Assembly (NCBI GenBank): GCA_040830545.1
Contig: JBFOMB010000087.1
Coordinates: 1-12,283, forward strand
Reading direction: 5' to 3'
DNA: 12,283 nt
Origin: HXMU1420-2 sp040830545
GTDB lineage: Bacteria; Pseudomonadota; Alphaproteobacteria; Rhodobacterales; Rhodobacteraceae
The notes under the pieces are model-generated. The model was not told the DNA's origin, did no database searches, and worked only from the letters and a program-made list of their open reading frames with translations. Numbering within the stretch: the stretch's first letter is position 1; every line of letters begins with the position of its first letter. The position numbers were made by a program, and so were the translations under genes. Positions 1 through 7,058 of the stretch are shown one piece after another.

Positions 1-102
1 CAAACGAGCCCGATTTTGACCTTATTCGAACCGCAATCTCCGAACCACCAGACGCGACAGGGCATGCCTCGCGTGATGGTTTTGGAAGGCTGCCAGGATT
101 GA
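1..102 (+). CDS. Possible 3' end of an upstream gene (partial, unidentified)
   Basis: Reading frame 1 is open from the window edge to a TGA at 100-102. The 33 codons end in a peptide reading MPRVMVLEGCQD. By hand count 22 of the 33 third positions are G or C, which fits a coding frame in this genome, and the stop lies two bases before the ATG of the dynamin gene, as expected in a coupled operon. No family is recognisable in so short a piece. The competing reading is that frame 3, which is the dynamin frame and also open to the window edge, is the coding one. It has only 16 of 34 GC third positions and several rare-looking codons (CGA, GGA, AGG), so it looks weaker. Both readings are inference from composition. 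Confidence 0.35.
   Translation, partial: QTSPILTLFEPQSPNHQTRQGMPRVMVLEGCQD
95..98 (+). promoter_or_regulatory. Ribosome binding site deciding the start of the dynamin-like gene
   Basis: AGGA at 95-98 lies six bases before the ATG at 105. An in-frame TTG at 99 directly abuts this motif and so is too close to use it. This favours ATG 105 over TTG 99 as the start. Confidence 0.5.
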
Positions 103-104
103 AG

Positions 105-2171
105 ATGAAAGACGAACTGACCCCCACTCAGCGCACTGATATTCGCGCCACGGACCTGCCCTCGAACCTGAAATCGGGGTTGGAGCCTTTGGCGGATCTG
201 TCACGCAAGATGGCCGTGCTGGACGAAGCGCTGAACGCGCTGGCCGGGCTGGGCAATGAAAACACCGACCGTGCGGTGAGCCGCCTGCGCAAGTCATTGA
301 GCGAGTTTGAACCCAGCGTGACTCTGCTCGGTCAGGTAAAGGCCGGCAAAACCGCGTTGGTGAATGCGTTGGCCGGGTGGTCCGATCTGCTGCCCTCGGA
401 TGTGAACCCGTGGACGTCGGTCGTGACATCACTGCATCTGGTGCCCGGCAGCCAGCCCGTCGAAACCGGTGCGCGGTTCCAGTTCATGACCGAAGATGAA
501 TGGGACCGTCTGCTGGACAAAGGCGGGCGTATTGGCGAGCTGGCCGACCGCGCCGGGGCCGAAAGTGAACTGCAGAAGATCCGCCAGCAAGTGCTGGACA
601 TGCGGGAAAAATCCCGCAAGCGGTTGGGCCGGAAGTTCGAATTGCTGTTGGGCCAGTGCCATGAATACAGCTATTTCGACAAGAACATGGTCGAACGCTA
701 CATTTGCTTGGGGGACGATTTTAACGACGCGCCCACAGGTGACGTCAGCGACGAACAGGGCCGTTTTGCGGATATCACCAAAACCGCAGATCTGTACCTG
801 AACTCCAAGGCGTTGCCGACGCGCCTGTGCCTGCGTGATACGCCAGGCGTGAACGACACGTTCATGATGCGTGAACAGATCACCATTCAGGCCGTGCGCG
901 ACAGCAAGACCTGCGTTGTTGTTCTGTCAGCCCATCAAGCCTTGACCTCGGTCGATATGGGATTGATCCGCCTGATTTCGAACCTTGAAGGGCGGGATGT
1001 GATCATCTTCGTCAACCGGATCGATGAACTGGCCGACCCGGCACGTGAAATTCCCGAGATCGAGGCCAGCATTCAGCAGACACTGCGCGACCATCAAGGG
1101 CCTGAGGATGCGCAGATCGTATTCGGCAGCGCCTATTGGGCGAACAAGGCGCTGTCCGGAGGGTTGAACGAGATGCCGCAGGCCAGCGCCGACGCGCTTT
1201 TGTCCTGGGCCGCCGTACGTCTGGGCGCGGGCAGTGGCAATCTACCAGCGGCGGACATGGTCTGGGAACTGTCGGGTTTGCCCGCGCTTTACCGTGCACT
1301 GTCCGAACGCATCGCCGAAGACATTGGCGCGCGCCATATTGCCAAAGTGGCGGGGTCCGCCGTGACACTGGCCGGAAGCCTGCAAGCGGCCGAAGCCGTG
1401 ACCATCAGCGGTGGCGAAGGCGCGGGCAAAATGAACATGTACGAAATCCGGACCGAGTTGAATGAGATCGCGAAGTACCACTTGCACAATCTCAAGTCCG
1501 ATTTCGACAAGCTGATCCAGGAACATCACAACCGCGCAGACCGCGTTCATGCAAATTTCATCCAACGCGCCACCCATTCGCTGATCGAACATCTGGAACA
1601 ACATGGCGAGGATGAGGTCTGGGAATACAGTCCGACCGGTTTGCGCATGCTTTTGCGCTCTGCTTACAACGTATTCGGATCGCGTGCTCAGGTGGCTGCA
1701 CGTCAGTCCTACGAGGCGGCGATTGGCGATCTGGCCATGCTATATGCCCGTGCATTTGGCCCGGCGGTGGAAGGCATCGAAATCTCCATCCCTTCGGCAC
1801 CCGAGGTTCCCGCACCTGTCGTTCTCGGACAGGCCATCGCGCTTGATTTCCGCGACGGCTGGTGGACGTCATGGTGGCGGCGCACCCGTGGATACAAAGC
1901 GTTCGCCAAGCGGTTCCAGAGCTTGATCGGGGCCGAGACCGAGGACTTCATGACACAATTGAAGACGGTCCAGACTTCGGAAATCCGGGACCAAGCCATC
2001 AGCACATTGAAAGAGTTCCTGGAGGAACAAAGCGATGTCCTGAGCAGCCTTGGCTCCACAGCCAGCGCGCGGGGCGGCGACGTACAGGAATTGTTCTACG
2101 GCGCAAGCGAGACGCAGCGCCGCAAGACACTGCAAAGCACTTTGGACACGCTGTCGCGATATGCGGCGTGA
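105..2171 (+). CDS. Bacterial dynamin-like GTPase (688 aa)
   Basis: This is a large GTPase of the dynamin superfamily, a family whose members bind and remodel membranes. The G1/P-loop reads GQVKAGKT (residues 76-83), G3 is DTPG (245-248) and G4 is NRID (304-307), all in the right order and spacing for a dynamin-type G domain preceded by about 70 helical residues. The long C-terminal part (about 400-688) looks largely helical, as expected for the stalk. It contains a tryptophan- and arginine-rich stretch (583-604; W586, W587, W590, W591) that could be the membrane-contact paddle; that is inference. No signal peptide or clear membrane span is seen. The start is ATG 105, supported by AGGA at 95-98. 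It is the first complete gene of a four-gene operon and is followed after 15 nt by a second GTPase. Tandem dynamin-like genes are a known bacterial arrangement. The specific cellular role is unknown. Confidence 0.88.
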   Translation: MKDELTPTQRTDIRATDLPSNLKSGLEPLADLSRKMAVLDEALNALAGLGNENTDRAVSRLRKSLSEFEPSVTLLGQVKAGKTALVNALAGWSDLLPSDVNPWTSVVTSLHLVPGSQPVETGARFQFMTEDEWDRLLDKGGRIGELADRAGAESELQKIRQQVLDMREKSRKRLGRKFELLLGQCHEYSYFDKNMVERYICLGDDFNDAPTGDVSDEQGRFADITKTADLYLNSKALPTRLCLRDTPGVNDTFMMREQITIQAVRDSKTCVVVLSAHQALTSVDMGLIRLISNLEGRDVIIFVNRIDELADPAREIPEIEASIQQTLRDHQGPEDAQIVFGSAYWANKALSGGLNEMPQASADALLSWAAVRLGAGSGNLPAADMVWELSGLPALYRALSERIAEDIGARHIAKVAGSAVTLAGSLQAAEAVTISGGEGAGKMNMYEIRTELNEIAKYHLHNLKSDFDKLIQEHHNRADRVHANFIQRATHSLIEHLEQHGEDEVWEYSPTGLRMLLRSAYNVFGSRAQVAARQSYEAAIGDLAMLYARAFGPAVEGIEISIPSAPEVPAPVVLGQAIALDFRDGWWTSWWRRTRGYKAFAKRFQSLIGAETEDFMTQLKTVQTSEIRDQAISTLKEFLEEQSDVLSSLGSTASARGGDVQELFYGASETQRRKTLQSTLDTLSRYAA

Positions 2172-2186
2172 ATTTCGGGGGAAATT

Positions 2187-3047
2187 ATGGACATGACCGC
2201 ACACAGAAAACCACGACTGGCCCTGATGGGTGAATTCAGCGCGGGGAAAAGCACGTTGACCAACCTCTTGCTTGGATCTGCTCCGTTGCCGACGCGTGTG
2301 ACCGCCACCCGTCTGCCGCCCGTTTGGTTGAGTCATGGGGAAGGAACTGCGCAACGCGTGGATGCTCAGGGGCAGGTGCATGACATCAAACCCGGTGAAT
2401 TGGGCGGCATCAGCCCGGACAGCACGCGGTTGGTGCGCCTGGGCGTCGCGTCCGAAATGTTGGAACTGTGTGATCTGATCGACTTGCCGGGCATATCCGA
2501 CCCGAATATGCCCGCAGAGCTGTGGCAATCGCTGATGGATGAAACCGATCAGGTGATCTGGTGCACTCATGCGACACAGGCCTGGCGTCAGTCCGAAGCT
2601 GCGGCTTGGGACAACGTGCGGGACCGGGCAAAGGGTCCCAACGTGTTGCTGATCACGCAGATCGACAAGCTGACTACAGAGCGCGACCGCAACCGGGTAA
2701 TGGCACGGGTGAAAGCGGAAACCGAAGGCCTGTTTGACGCCTATTTCGCGATATCACTGACGCAGGCTCTGTCTGCCGGGGACGATGTGGAGCAATGGGA
2801 ACAGAGCGGCGCGCATGCGTTTACGAATTTCCTGATCGATGCGCTTCTGTCGCACGGCGGCGAGGTTGAGGACGCACCAGAACATGCAGTGACGCCCAGT
2901 TCCGACCCGGTTCAACCGACCCAAGCCATTTCGCCCAAGCGTGTCCGGAACCGGATTGGCGAACGCCTCCGCACACGCCCAGTGAACCCGGGTTTTGACA
3001 ATCCTATTTTGCGTGATCTGAAAGTTGCCGGAGGGACCAGCGTATGA
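2187..3047 (+). CDS. Second dynamin-family-like GTPase, short (286 aa)
   Basis: The protein begins almost directly with its G domain: G1 GEFSAGKS (residues 15-22), a threonine-rich G2 candidate around T36-T41 (PTRVTAT), G3 DLPG (99-102) and G4 TQID (157-160). The GEFSAGKS P-loop is typical of bacterial dynamin-like proteins. G4 has Thr in place of the usual Asn, a variant also met in other bacterial GTPases. At 286 residues it holds little beyond the G domain. The last 60 or so residues are Pro- and Arg-containing and look disordered, so it lacks the long helical stalk of its neighbour. The start is ATG 2187, after a purine-rich GGGGGA at 2177-2182; an in-frame ATG at 2193 is possible. It overlaps the next gene by ATGA at 3044-3047. 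It is probably a partner or regulator of the large GTPase upstream, which is inference from context. Confidence 0.85.
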   Translation: MDMTAHRKPRLALMGEFSAGKSTLTNLLLGSAPLPTRVTATRLPPVWLSHGEGTAQRVDAQGQVHDIKPGELGGISPDSTRLVRLGVASEMLELCDLIDLPGISDPNMPAELWQSLMDETDQVIWCTHATQAWRQSEAAAWDNVRDRAKGPNVLLITQIDKLTTERDRNRVMARVKAETEGLFDAYFAISLTQALSAGDDVEQWEQSGAHAFTNFLIDALLSHGGEVEDAPEHAVTPSSDPVQPTQAISPKRVRNRIGERLRTRPVNPGFDNPILRDLKVAGGTSV

Positions 3048-3421
3048 CGGTTGGCGGCCATCTCGATACCCTTCGGGCTTCGCTGCCGGGGTGCACGCTG
3101 GTGGCCTATGGGGATGTGTCCGCGCAACTTGTGCTGCGCACCAGTACCGATTCTGCGTGGCCGCAGGAAAAACTGGACGATCTATGCAAATCCGGCGCGC
3201 GCCAGTTTGGTTTGGTTGACGCCATGTCTCCCTTCCGGCAGTCCGCCAATCCCACGCGTGAGGCCATTGTCACCACACGCCGGGACGTGCGCGTTTATGT
3301 TGGCGCACCGGGGGCGGCGGGCGATGTCCTGTGCTGCGTGTGCCGCAGCGGTATTGATACAGACCACGTTATTCACGAGGCCCGCGCGGCCCTTTCAAAC
3401 CTTTTGGACCGGGATCAATGA
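3044..3421 (+). CDS. Small protein, probable Roadblock/LC7 (MglB-like) domain
   Basis: This is a 125-aa soluble protein. Its layout resembles a single Roadblock/LC7 fold: an N-terminal helix, a 'LPGCTLVAYGD' strand-turn like the 'pGv..a.lvd.dG' start of the family, a central helix (about residues 43-55), then strands (VRVYVGAPG, DVLCCVCRSG) and a final helix (HVIHEARAALSNLL). The length also fits. I recognise this from pattern only, and a profile search is needed to confirm it. Roadblock proteins bind small GTPases, MglB being the activator of MglA, so a role as partner of the two GTPases encoded just upstream is an attractive inference. Translation is coupled: ATG 3044 overlaps the upstream stop, with GGAGGG at 3030-3035. 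The stop overlaps the next start by ATGA at 3418-3421. The alternative is an unrelated small alpha/beta protein. Confidence 0.8.
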   Translation: MTVGGHLDTLRASLPGCTLVAYGDVSAQLVLRTSTDSAWPQEKLDDLCKSGARQFGLVDAMSPFRQSANPTREAIVTTRRDVRVYVGAPGAAGDVLCCVCRSGIDTDHVIHEARAALSNLLDRDQ

Positions 3422-4227
3422 GCCAGATTGTGCGACTACAGGTAACACGACCCCATACCCAGAAATCCCGGTTGAGCGACCGGATGAACGCCTTTGCCGG
3501 GGTGACACCCGAGGCTGAGGGCAACGGATTGGTGCAGGTGTTACGCCAGATAGACGAAACCATTTTGCCACGCGCGCTGACGGTGACAGCGGACACCGGG
3601 CACAGCCTGCGTTTGCTGGTGTCTAACCGCCGCCTGATGCGGGTGGAAACCGTCGGGTCGAACGCGGTTGCTGCGGATGCGCCGTCTGATCCGGACGAGG
3701 CTGCTGCGCAGTTTTCGGAGGCGTTGTCGGCGGTCCTGTCCGACGCTCAATCCGTACGTGTTTCGGCGACGCGTTACAGCACCGACGCGATTTTCTGGGA
3801 CGTCGGGTGTGGGGCAGGGCGGATTGCTGCGCTGCTCGGCCTCATGCTGCGTCCCTTGGCACCGGCCCGTGCCCCCAGCGACCCGGAGAAGCTGCTCGCC
3901 CTCCACGCGCGGGCACGGGCCGAGTTGTCCACGTCAGGGCAGATCCTGAGCCACACCGCCTCGCCCGAGGCAGAACCGATGCTGGAGGCCCTGCTGACCT
4001 GGGTCAGCAACCACAATCAGACCAACGCAACCGTTTCTGGACGCGCGGATGACATCAGCTGCATTCCACTCGACGACGCGCTGGACGCGGTGATCATCCA
4101 TCGTGCGGACGGCCAAACACTGGCCATTACGCCGTCTTCTGCGCGCGATACGCTGCTGTCGGCCTGGCATTCCGCCCGGGCTGCGATTGATGGAGCGGGC
4201 AAGGGGGGACATCGCCCGTTGCATTGA
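3418..4227 (+). CDS. Hypothetical protein of the dynamin/GTPase operon (269 aa)
   Basis: I do not recognise this family. The protein is soluble-looking and Ala-rich, without signal peptide or membrane segment. It seems to have two alpha/beta parts. One is at residues 35-75 (LTVTADTGHSLRLLVSNRRLMRV, preceded by a helix). The other is near the C-terminus (DDALDAVIIHRADGQTLAITPSS followed by a helix). They are joined by a helical, charged middle (about 150-200). The two parts each place a strand pair before or after a helix, which could reflect a duplicated Roadblock- or longin-like fold, but this is speculation. The start ATG overlaps the preceding stop, so translation is coupled to the Roadblock-like gene, and it is the last gene of the operon. 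Its conserved position next to GTPase genes suggests a structural or regulatory partner. Confidence 0.75.
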   Translation: MSQIVRLQVTRPHTQKSRLSDRMNAFAGVTPEAEGNGLVQVLRQIDETILPRALTVTADTGHSLRLLVSNRRLMRVETVGSNAVAADAPSDPDEAAAQFSEALSAVLSDAQSVRVSATRYSTDAIFWDVGCGAGRIAALLGLMLRPLAPARAPSDPEKLLALHARARAELSTSGQILSHTASPEAEPMLEALLTWVSNHNQTNATVSGRADDISCIPLDDALDAVIIHRADGQTLAITPSSARDTLLSAWHSARAAIDGAGKGGHRPLH

Positions 4228-4253
4228 AACGGGACGGTTACACTGGACGCAAT

Positions 4254-4321
4254 GCAGTCCCGGGCTTGATCCGGGACCTCTTGGCGGTCAGGTAGAGGCC
4301 CCGGATCAAGTCCGGGGCTGC
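4254..4321. repeat. Inverted pair of alphaproteobacterial-type palindromic repeats between convergent operons
   Basis: Two 27-nt arms, 4254-4280 and 4295-4321, are inverted copies matching at 24 of 27 positions and separated by a 14-nt loop. Each arm is itself a palindrome with the core pattern CCCGG-(A/G)CTTGAT-CCGGG. Two of the three differences become G:U pairs in RNA, so a transcript from either side can fold into a long hairpin. The pair fills most of the 121-nt gap between the + strand operon ending at 4227 and the - strand operon ending at 4349. It may therefore serve as a shared transcription end, although there is no strong T-tract. CCGGACTTGATCCGG-type elements are common, from memory, in intergenic regions of alphaproteobacteria. 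Confidence 0.8.
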
Positions 4322-4348
4322 GGATGGCGTTTTTCGCGAGTGAAGCGT

Positions 4349-4807
4349 TTACTTCTCTGACCCCGCCATCAACCGTTGCGGCGTGTATTCAATCACCGTC
4401 TTGCCATGCTGATTGACGATCCGGTTCTTCGTCCGCACCAGCCCCCGATCCGATTTCGAGGTCTTGCGCGCCTCGACCACTTCGATCTCCACATGGATGG
4501 TGTCGCCCACCATGATCGGGGCCAGCACGTTCATTTCCATGTTCAGAAATGCCAACCCGGTGGCCTGTCCGGTGGCATTCAATACCAGGCCTTCAGCTAT
4601 CGACATCACGAGCATGGCCGGAGCGGCATGCCCGTCCATGGCGCTGTGTGACTTGCGGTATTCGGCGTCGATGAACAGGCTTTCCAGCATGCCGGACACG
4701 CCAACAAAGTTGACGATGTCTGGTTCCGTGATCGTGCGCCCATAGGTTTTGAACTGATCACCTGCGCTCAGTTCGTCCCAGTGAAATCCAGTGCCCAGCA
4801 GCCTCAT
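4349..4807 (-). CDS. MaoC-like hot-dog protein, acyl dehydratase family (152 aa)
   Basis: This is a single hot-dog domain of the MaoC/(R)-hydratase family. It shows 'GRTITEPDIVNFVGVSG' (residues 23-39), a helix with 'APAMLVMSIAEGL', and the strands 'GLAFLNMEMNVLAPIMVGDTIHVE' and 'GLVRTKNRIVNQHGKTVIEYTPQ'. In the classical hydratase-2 motif G-D-x-N-P-x-H the catalytic Asp and His are expected at residues 40 and 45. Here they are Met and Phe, so it probably does not perform ordinary (R)-enoyl-CoA hydration and may be a divergent dehydratase or a thioester-binding protein. The start is ATG 4807, with AAGGA upstream and ATGA overlap with the transporter gene before it. A longer open frame upstream (to 5062) lies inside the transporter gene in another frame and is not coding. 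It is the last gene of the catabolic operon. Confidence 0.88.
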   Translation of the reverse strand: MRLLGTGFHWDELSAGDQFKTYGRTITEPDIVNFVGVSGMLESLFIDAEYRKSHSAMDGHAAPAMLVMSIAEGLVLNATGQATGLAFLNMEMNVLAPIMVGDTIHVEIEVVEARKTSKSDRGLVRTKNRIVNQHGKTVIEYTPQRLMAGSEK

Positions 4808-5736
4808 CTTTTGTCCTTTTCCGTGCGATAGAGCCGCTGCATCACCAGCGGCGTCAGGTACATCGGGATCTGATAACATCCGATGAAGACGAGCAAGGGC
4901 GCGATGACCTCGGGCGGGAGCGATACGAAATAGAGCGACACGTTGCGGTTCCCGGAAATCACGCTGATTGCAGTCGCCTCGTCCCGTGGGACGCGGTGCT
5001 TTAGCGCGCGCCACGCGACAAACTGCGCCCCGAAATTGGCGATAAAGGCCAGCGCCAGCCACACCGCGAAACGGGTCGTGTCGTCAGCAAACCCTTGAGA
5101 CACGGCCTCCATCAATCCGATCACAAACACGGCGAGTGCGATGGCTGACGCGCCTTCCATCCGGCGCAGCGTGTCGGGGGACGGGTTTGGGAAAAGCCGG
5201 TGGCGTGTGGCCAGAGCCGCGGCAGTGGTAAGGGTGATTGTCAGGAACAGGCGCAAGGCCGCCGCGAGGACCGCTGAAGGATCACCGAATGCAGGCACAG
5301 CCCAAAACACGGGCACCACGGTCAGCGGCAGCAATGCAGTGCCGATCACCATCAAACGCAAAGCAGCGTTGGGTTCGACGCCCATCATCATGCAGATATT
5401 CGGGCTGCCCACGATGGAGGGCGCCGCCAGCATCAACATCAGGGCGAGAATGTAAGGTGAGGTTTGCCAGCCGAGCAGTACCGCTCCGCCAATCAGCAGC
5501 AGGGGGGCCGCGAGCTGCAACAAAAGCACGGCAAGCAATGTGCCCCGAAGTTGCGTCAGCGACCGCAGTACTGCGCGCGGCTCCATCCGCAGGACCGACA
5601 CAAAAAGCAGCATTACCACCAGTTGCGGCATCCATGGCCGCATGGCCGAGGCGAGGGCGGGCACCGCAATGCCCACCACCAGCCCGCCGATCAGGACATA
5701 AGGACCGTGCCGCGCCGCCCAGTCCAGCGGGTTCAT
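4804..5736 (-). CDS. BASS-type (bile acid:sodium symporter-like) membrane transporter (310 aa)
   Basis: This is an integral membrane protein with about nine or ten hydrophobic helices spread over its whole length. Two motifs point to the SBF/BASS transporter superfamily: 'APSIVGSPNICMMMG' (residues 105-119), in the position of the family's first discontinuous helix, and 'SGNRNVSL' (261-268), resembling the 'G.RN..L' segment of the second half. The family moves bile acids, small organic acids or pantoate-like anions with sodium; the substrate here is unknown. The gene starts 4 nt after the TRAP permease stop, behind a G-rich stretch, and overlaps the MaoC-like gene by ATGA, so it belongs to the same operon. 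Having a second transporter next to a full TRAP system suggests export of an end product or a second substrate, which is inference. Confidence 0.8.
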   Translation of the reverse strand: MNPLDWAARHGPYVLIGGLVVGIAVPALASAMRPWMPQLVVMLLFVSVLRMEPRAVLRSLTQLRGTLLAVLLLQLAAPLLLIGGAVLLGWQTSPYILALMLMLAAPSIVGSPNICMMMGVEPNAALRLMVIGTALLPLTVVPVFWAVPAFGDPSAVLAAALRLFLTITLTTAAALATRHRLFPNPSPDTLRRMEGASAIALAVFVIGLMEAVSQGFADDTTRFAVWLALAFIANFGAQFVAWRALKHRVPRDEATAISVISGNRNVSLYFVSLPPEVIAPLLVFIGCYQIPMYLTPLVMQRLYRTEKDKR

Positions 5737-5740
5737 GTGA

Positions 5741-7054
5741 TTAGCCCCCCGGTCGGGATCGGATGTTGTCGGGCAACCACGTGGCCAGTTCCGGGAAGGC
5801 GATCAGTACAAACACCATCAGCACCATGATCAGGAACATCGGGATCGCAGCCTTGGCGATATAGCTCATTTCGTGGTTGGTCATGCCTTGCAGCACAAAC
5901 AGGTTGAATCCAATCGGCGGTGTGATCTGTGCCATCTCAACCACCACAACAATGAAAATACCGAACCAGATCAGGTCGATCCCGGCCTCGCGTACCATCG
6001 GCTCCACCACCGCCATGGTCAGAACGACCGAGGAAATGCCATCAAGGAAACAGCCCAGGATGATGTAGAAGACCAGAAGAACCATCAGCAGTTCAAACCG
6101 AGTCAGTTCCATCTGCGCGATCAGATCCGCCAAACCGCGTGGCAACCCGGTAAAGCCCATGCTGAGCGAGAGGAACGCAGCCCCTGCCAGAATGAGCGCG
6201 ATCATGGCGCTGGTGCGGGTCGCGCCCATCAGGCTTTCGGAAAAGGTTTTCCAGGTCAGCGACCCTTGGCTGGCTGCCAGGATCAGCCCGCCGATCACGC
6301 CAAAGGCCGCAGCCTCGGTTGCAGTGGCAAAGCCCAGATACATCGACCCGATCACAACTGTGATCAGCAGGATAACCGGGATCAGAAAGCGCGAGTTCTG
6401 GATTTTCTCCGAAATCGTCATTGCCGGTTCTGCGTCCGGGTTCCACTGACGCGACACGAAGGAGGAAATCGCGACGTAGGCCATGAACATCGACGCCAGC
6501 ACGAGGCCCGGCAGGATACCAGCAAAGAACAGCTTGGAAATGCTTTCGTTGATGGTCACGCCATAGACGATCAAGGTCAGCGAGGGCGGGATCATCAGAC
6601 CTAGTGTGGCCGCCCCGGCCAGCGTGCCGATGATCATGTTCTCCGGATAGTTTCGCTTGCGCAGTTCCGGGATCGACATTTTGCCCACCGTGGTCAGCGT
6701 CGCAGCGGAAGAGCCGGAGACGGCGGCAAAGACCGTACAGCCCACGATGTTGGTGTGTACGAGCCCTCCGGGCAGGCGCGCCATCCACGGGGCGAGGCCC
6801 CGAAACATGTCTTCGCTCAAACGCGTCCGATAGAGGATTTCGCCCATCCAGATGAACAAGGGCAGGGCCGCCAGTGTCCAACTGGACGAGGCCGACCAGA
6901 TCGTGGTTAGCATGACGTCGCCTACAGGGCGCGTCGTGAACAACTCCATCCCGACCCAGGCCACGCCGATCAGCGCCAGTCCGACCCAGACGCCCGTGCC
7001 CAGCAGCAGAAAGAGCACGAACAGAAACAGAATGATGATTGAGACGTCTTCCAT
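5741..7054 (-). CDS. dctM: TRAP transporter large permease subunit, DctM family (437 aa)
   Basis: This is the large membrane subunit of a tripartite ATP-independent periplasmic (TRAP) transporter, the sodium-driven importer module. It has about 12 hydrophobic segments and family hallmarks: 'AAVSGSSAAT' (110-119), 'GLMIPPSLTLIVYG' (152-165), and a matching second-half motif 'ITPPIGFNLFVLQGM' near residue 390. The length of 437 aa is normal for DctM. The start ATG 7054 follows GGAG, and only 4 nt separate it from the small permease gene upstream. It works with DctQ and with the periplasmic binding protein encoded further upstream. The substrate class is set by the binding protein, not by this subunit. 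Confidence 0.95.
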   Translation of the reverse strand: MEDVSIIILFLFVLFLLLGTGVWVGLALIGVAWVGMELFTTRPVGDVMLTTIWSASSSWTLAALPLFIWMGEILYRTRLSEDMFRGLAPWMARLPGGLVHTNIVGCTVFAAVSGSSAATLTTVGKMSIPELRKRNYPENMIIGTLAGAATLGLMIPPSLTLIVYGVTINESISKLFFAGILPGLVLASMFMAYVAISSFVSRQWNPDAEPAMTISEKIQNSRFLIPVILLITVVIGSMYLGFATATEAAAFGVIGGLILAASQGSLTWKTFSESLMGATRTSAMIALILAGAAFLSLSMGFTGLPRGLADLIAQMELTRFELLMVLLVFYIILGCFLDGISSVVLTMAVVEPMVREAGIDLIWFGIFIVVVVEMAQITPPIGFNLFVLQGMTNHEMSYIAKAAIPMFLIMVLMVFVLIAFPELATWLPDNIRSRPGG

Positions 7055-7058
7055 GGGC

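Noticed and set aside
1410..1440. Second P-loop (GGEGAGKM) in the dynamin-like protein
   Set aside because: It resembles Walker A, but the Ser/Thr after Lys is Met, no second set of G motifs follows, and it lies in the helical part. It is a chance match.
1869..2570. 233-aa open frame on the - strand
   Set aside because: It spans the end of the dynamin gene and the start of the second GTPase in antisense. Both sense genes have clear motifs and the antisense product has none.
4808..5062. 85-residue N-terminal extension of the MaoC-like protein
   Set aside because: It lies inside the BASS transporter gene in another frame, has arginine-rich nonsense composition, and a good RBS and ATGA overlap support ATG 4807.
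5873..6604. 243-aa open frame on the + strand
   Set aside because: It is antisense to dctM and very rich in His/Gln/Asn/Arg, as expected from the complement of membrane-protein codons. It has no start signal or family.
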